Positions 59,845-64,000 of a DNA stretch of 64,000 nt are shown here, piece after piece. The notes beneath the pieces are model-generated. The model saw only the letters and a program-made list of their open reading frames with translations, was not told where the DNA came from and searched no databases. Both the position numbers and the translations under genes were made by a program. The stretch spans positions 62,001 through 126,000 of the forward strand of contig JAKJXP020000032.1 of NCBI GenBank assembly GCA_022225965.2. The letters run 5' to 3'. Within the stretch, counting starts at the first letter, position 1. Every line of letters begins with the position of its first letter. The DNA is from Diatrype stigma. Its lineage: Eukaryota; Ascomycota; Sordariomycetes; Xylariales; Diatrypaceae.

Positions 59845-60853
59845 AGAAAGGGAAACAAGTCAAGGGGCACACGCTTGAAGATCAAATGCCCCCTTTATCC
59901 AATACTTAGGTATTGGTTGGCACAACTACAATCCAGGTGTCTTGTTATTCTACCTGGTATATTACACAAGTATATGCACATACCTACGTAGCTATGTACA
60001 CGTGCCTGCGTCGCCTCTCAGCCAAAGGCTGAAGCGGGGGGGAATTGCTTCCAAGCTGGGCCTGGAAGCACAAGATTACAACTAACTTACGAAGCACGAG
60101 TAACTCAAACTTCCTATTAGGAATATTGGCAAGGCTAGGTCCTTGATAGTCTCAGCATCGTCATATACGTAACAATCCAAATCATAGGAAATTTATCGGA
60201 CAGTCCCCATCTGTGACTACCTGGTATCGTAACGTAAAGTCTCACAAGCTGCTGTAGTGGGCAACGGCACTGGGGCCCCTTTCACATGCCACTGCTTACC
60301 TACTCTATGTATGTACTTCGTACCTTCTCAATGTGACAGTGAAGATCTCCCGTGGAAGTGGGACAGCAGCTAAGTAGGTACTCCGTACCTAGCAGTGGCC
60401 TATGCGTTTCCTACCCCTGCTAGCGTGGGGTTGACGTCATGAGTATAAATAAATTTGCCCCCACCAATAATGGAATATCGCTTTTCGATGTTGAAGGTGT
60501 CAGACTGTCAGTCAGGAAGGCTTTAAGTACGTATGTAGGCACGTAGCAAGGGCTTGTATTGCGTATGTCATCAGTTGCAGCTCCTGCCTATGTTACCATA
60601 AGCACCAGTAGCATGTCAATTGATCCAGCCTGACAGGAGCTATCCTGGTATATCGAACTGGCAGCGCCAATCCTATATCTTTCAAGTGCCCATTGTTCTA
60701 TTCTACCCACATAGTATCTTTAGACAAAGCCCAAGGTTATCTTCTGCAGCACTATTCGGACCAGGCCATACATCAGTTCGAGACCTACATTGGGTACATA
60801 CGGACCTACAACATACGTGCCTCTTCCTTGACACACCCACATAAACAAGGGCC
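59845..60853. other. intergenic DNA, promoter of the DUF1769 gene
   Basis: 3' flank of the F-box gene and promoter of the next gene on the same strand. TACTTCGTA at 60314 and GGTACTCCGTACC at about 60377-60389 are present. No gene is seen. Confidence 0.5.
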
Positions 60854-62287
60854 ATGGACAAGTACATCATCCGCGTGACGGCAGGTCCCGACTACAACAT
60901 CGACAAGCACGTCGTGGTCCCGGTCAACAGGCCCGAGCCCATCAAGATCAGCAACCCGCTCATGGACAGCGAGGTCAACGTGCGGCTGGAGAACTACCGC
61001 GGCCTTCCCCGGGGCTCGCCCACCACCTCGCCGTACTTCTCCACCGAGCCCCACGCCTCCAACAAGGATAAGTACAGCATGGCCATCCGGTTCACACCTC
61101 GGAAGCCGGCTACTTCCTCTCCTCCCTCTTCTCCACCAGGTCCCAACCGGCAAGGGGAATCCACGGTAGACGAAGAAAAGAAAGAAGAGGCTGATGCAGA
61201 GGAGAACGATGACGAAGGCGAGGATGACGGGGCTTTGGGCGAGGGCATCTCGGGCCTAGACCTCCAGTTCGGCAACGACTTCGACCACCCGATCCGCGAC
61301 CGGCTGCCGCCGGGCTTCAGCTACGCCATGAACATCGTCAAGTGGTGGATCGACCCGGGCCTCGAGGGCGACGCCTACGCCGACCGCCCGTACCTGTACG
61401 GGCCAGCGCTGTCGTCGTTCAACGCGCTGCACGCGGGCGCGGGCGCGGGCGCCGCCGGGAAGCCGCAGCACGACGACGAAAACGACGACGGGAACGGGAT
61501 CGGGATCTGGTGCGAGGAGGGCGGCGACGCGCGGGGAACGAAGGTGCGCGAGCGCCTCGGCGCCCCGCCCGCCGCCAAGGACCGCATGAAGTGGGCCCTG
61601 CGGAAGGAGAACAAGGAGCGCTGGGTCTTCGAGTACGGAAGCACCTACGTCGCCGACTTCTACAACCCCTACCTCGACTTTAGCGACTTCAGCCTCCGGC
61701 TTCCGGGGTTTACGCTGCCCATTATGAAGTACTGGGATGGCCAGCCGCTTAGGTACGTGTTGAACTAGATACATTAGGAGGGTGGTGGTGGTGGTGGTGA
61801 TGGGCGTTCACGCGTGCTCCTCCCCCCTCCCCCTATTTACCTTACCCCTACCCCTAACCTTACCCATCCATTATTGCTATTCCAGTTTCTCATCGATGCT
61901 TTTCCGTGCCTTGTTTGCGCGGGGGTTCTATTCTTTCACAGGTCCGAGAGCAATGGCGGCGGCGGTGCACTTCCCAAGACGAAGAAGCAGAAACGCTCAC
62001 ACACCCTTAGATACGTGCTAAGGAACCGCACCACCGGCGACACGTACCTCGTCATCCTCTTCACGCTGCACCTGCGCGAGGACGTCAACGAGGACGGCTC
62101 CCTCAAGCCCGAGGCCCTCGAGGGCCTGCGCCAGAACGGCGGCAAGACCGAGGTCGTTGGGGAGGCTGGTAGTGGCAAGGTGGAGGAAAGCGACAGTAAG
62201 GACAGCAAGGACTATGAGCAGGCCAGGGAGAAATTCGAGGGGCTGGATATCGGGAAGGGTGATGATGATGACGGGGGTGTTGATTAG
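60854..62287 (+). CDS. DUF1769 family protein (Duc1-like)
   Basis: Two exons, 60854-61752 and 61942-62287 (AG|GTACGT donor, TTTCACAG acceptor, codon AG|G), encode 414 aa. The start MDKYIIRVTAGPDYNIDKHVVVPVN begins the conserved domain, which continues with SPYFSTEPHASNKDKYSMAIRF, GNDFDHPIRDRLPPGFSYAMNIVKWWIDPGLEGDAYADRPYLYGP and DFSLRLPGFTLPIMKYWDGQPLRY-type sequence. Exon 2 adds LRYVLRNRTTGDTYLVILFTLHL, then an acidic tail. Acidic and Gly/Ala-rich inserts (about 115-135, 195-215) separate conserved blocks. In fission yeast, Duc1 of this family is a cortical, plasma-membrane protein implicated in phosphoinositide binding and cell size or division plane control (recall, moderate confidence). 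The domain has no membrane helices, so peripheral membrane binding is likely. Confidence 0.85.
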
Positions 62288-63904
62288 GATTTATTGGGTA
62301 TTCGCTCAGAGGATCGGTGTGTGAATGAACGAACGAATGACGATTAGGGCGGATGGGTTGGCTGGTATTTCAGGCCAATGGCGTGCTTCTGTATAGAAGT
62401 TATATAACAAACGGTACGTTGCGGTAAATCTTGACGATTGCAAAATTCTCCAAGAGGTATCCTATGCTTCTATTGTAACCTGATTGCAGCTGTATACGAA
62501 CTTCTCATGTCTAGCCGAGAACTGGGCGCCATGATACGTTGATACGCACTGTAGCCAAGTGGCCAGGGGACGAAGGTTGGAAATCATGTAGTAAGATCTA
62601 TAGGATAACTTGACACCATCATTATTTGTGATTTCCCCAGGAGTCACTTCTGAGTTCAGGTGGCTATTTCTTGAATATATCATCTGTACCGACACATTAT
62701 AAAGGCTGGGTGTCGTGACTCTCCTGGCAAGACAAAAATAGCTAGAGGAGCCATTTCCACCGTTCGCTGAACGAAAATACAGCCCTTGGTTTAATTTTTA
62801 TGTTGCGTAAAGTATTCTATATATATACTGCAATGATGGGTAAGTAATATGAGTGGTGATGCATCGGGCACTATTCCCATCTGTCCCTATACCTGGAGGC
62901 AAACCCCCTTTACGTTGTGCACGGACCTATATCTGTAGCTAAACTGACACATGCTTAGCCGACCCTCAGATATCTGAGTCACAACTATAGCGAAGTATTA
63001 ATTGACAGAGCCTGATATGAGCACCTTCACATAACTGGCACAGATCTGACATAGTCAGAGAGAAACTCTCATCTGCAAGGACAAATGTGACTGATCACCA
63101 GTCAATATTGATGTCAGCGACCACAGTCCAGATGGTATACTCTACTTGGGATAAAGTTCCCCAGTACCATAACAGGGGGAACGTTATTATTATTGAGGAT
63201 CAGGTTGTGAGCAGCTAGCCAATGTTAGTAAATCTGGAGATGGCATCTGGTATGTGCCGGCGGTTCTTCATAACAATGGGTATTTCCTACTCCGACGGCC
63301 ATACGATAATATAACACACGAATATAACCCATGTTATCTGTCCAGGCTATTGCTTCGAGCGGACCAATTCGAGAAATCCATCTTGTCCCAAGAATCGTAT
63401 TATATCAACTTTGGACAAACTTAAACAAAATCCCCGAGGTAACGAGCCATTGAAAACCGGTAAATACTAAAGCTGTTCCGAAAAGGACACATTTTGAGTA
63501 ATTAGTACCTTGTCTGATTATGATCCGAAGAACATCCTACAACTAGTTCTACATCTCAACCCTATGTTTTGAGTTCACCGGCGGGCCTGAGCGCCACTCG
63601 TCTCGAAACGCACCGCAGAGTTAGCTACCCGCTGACCAGAAGTATATCTGTGGCCAGCTTTACCATCTCAGAATCATTGGTGCGGAAATACGGTTCTATA
63701 GTGTGTAACCCGTAGTCTTCGGGCAGAATATCTTTCTTCGCTCGCTCGGTTGCTCGCCTCTCCCCTCTCCAAACTCGCTACATCATTTTCCAAGCAAAGT
63801 GACTAACATTCACCGCACTCAAACACCGACCAAACATCATTCATCTGCTGTTACGACTGTCAAGATCAAGTTCAAGAACACCATAAATATCAAATCACAT
63901 CACC
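62288..63904. other. intergenic DNA and leader of the gene at 63905
   Basis: No gene is seen. A tRNA-like A box (TAGCCAAGTGG at about 62552-62562) has no matching arms. The last 200 bp (about 63730-63904) are rich in C and A with few ATGs, as in a fungal transcript leader. Confidence 0.5.
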
Positions 63905-64000
63905 ATGGCACCCATAGACTGGATGATCCCGGCTCACATGGCCCATCCTATGTACGGCCAGTACGCTCAACATCAAGTGCACAACGCCACCACCGTCCAC
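63905..64000 (+). CDS. start of an unidentified gene (truncated by window end)
   Basis: An ATG in a strong context (TCACCATGG) opens a frame of 32 codons that runs off the window: MAPIDWMIPAHMAHPMYGQY and a His/Gln-rich continuation. The preceding leader has the CA-rich composition typical of fungal transcripts. No domain can be identified from this fragment; the composition recalls N-termini of regulatory proteins, which is only a guess. Confidence 0.6.
   Translation, partial: MAPIDWMIPAHMAHPMYGQYAQHQVHNATTVH

Noticed and set aside
62552..62640. Plus-strand tRNA-Ser-like gene starting near the A-box-like TAGCCAAGTGG
   Set aside because: No B box follows and the putative anticodon stem does not pair.

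Overview
This window is nuclear DNA from a filamentous ascomycete (Pezizomycotina, most likely a Sordariomycete). The clues are many short introns (about 50-200 nt, GTAAGT/GTATGT donors, CTAAC-type branch sites, YAG acceptors), a fungal alpha-aminoadipate lysine gene (LYS12), mitoribosomal and nucleolar proteins of ascomycete type, a fungal But2-domain surface protein, and intergenic DNA full of palindromic TACCTAGGTA and TACTTCGTA motifs. I cannot place it to genus.

Layout. 1-5.3 kb is gene-poor and carries an AT-rich terminal-inverted-repeat element (965-1540). 5.35-7.27 kb (-) is a conserved protein with a Pro/Gln-rich tail. 7.85-8.64 kb is a hAT-like transposon relic with an 8-bp target duplication. 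Then follow mitoribosomal uS8m (9.35 kb, +), a mucin-like low-complexity protein (11.2-14.1 kb, -), LYS12 (17.2 kb, +), a 95-aa orphan whose two introns resemble each other (19.4 kb, +), a PLP aminotransferase (20.8 kb, -), a Dabb-domain protein (23.1 kb, -), an Adp1-like ABCG transporter (25.9-29.6 kb, +), a divergent pair of mitoribosomal mS26/Pet123 (-) and the nucleolar GTPase NOG2 (+) at 30.7-35 kb, a secreted But2-domain protein (36.2 kb, +), a Gln/Asn-rich protein (41.2-43.9 kb, -), a WrbA-type quinone reductase (46.0 kb, -), an alpha/beta hydrolase (51.4 kb, +), a small cupin (53.4 kb, -), an FBXO31-like F-box protein (57.6 kb, +), a DUF1769/Duc1-like protein (60.9 kb, +) and the first 32 codons of a further gene (63.9 kb, +).

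The genes do not form a pathway cluster. They are mostly core housekeeping genes (lysine synthesis, mitochondrial and cytosolic ribosome biogenesis, protein turnover, redox) mixed with poorly characterised conserved fungal genes and long intergenic stretches. Thirteen of the eighteen genes needed exon joining by eye; frame, splice phase and protein similarity agree at every junction given. I did not find a convincing new multi-gene system. The best leads are the hAT-like element, the other TIR element, the related intron pair in the 95-aa gene, and the over-represented intergenic palindromes.
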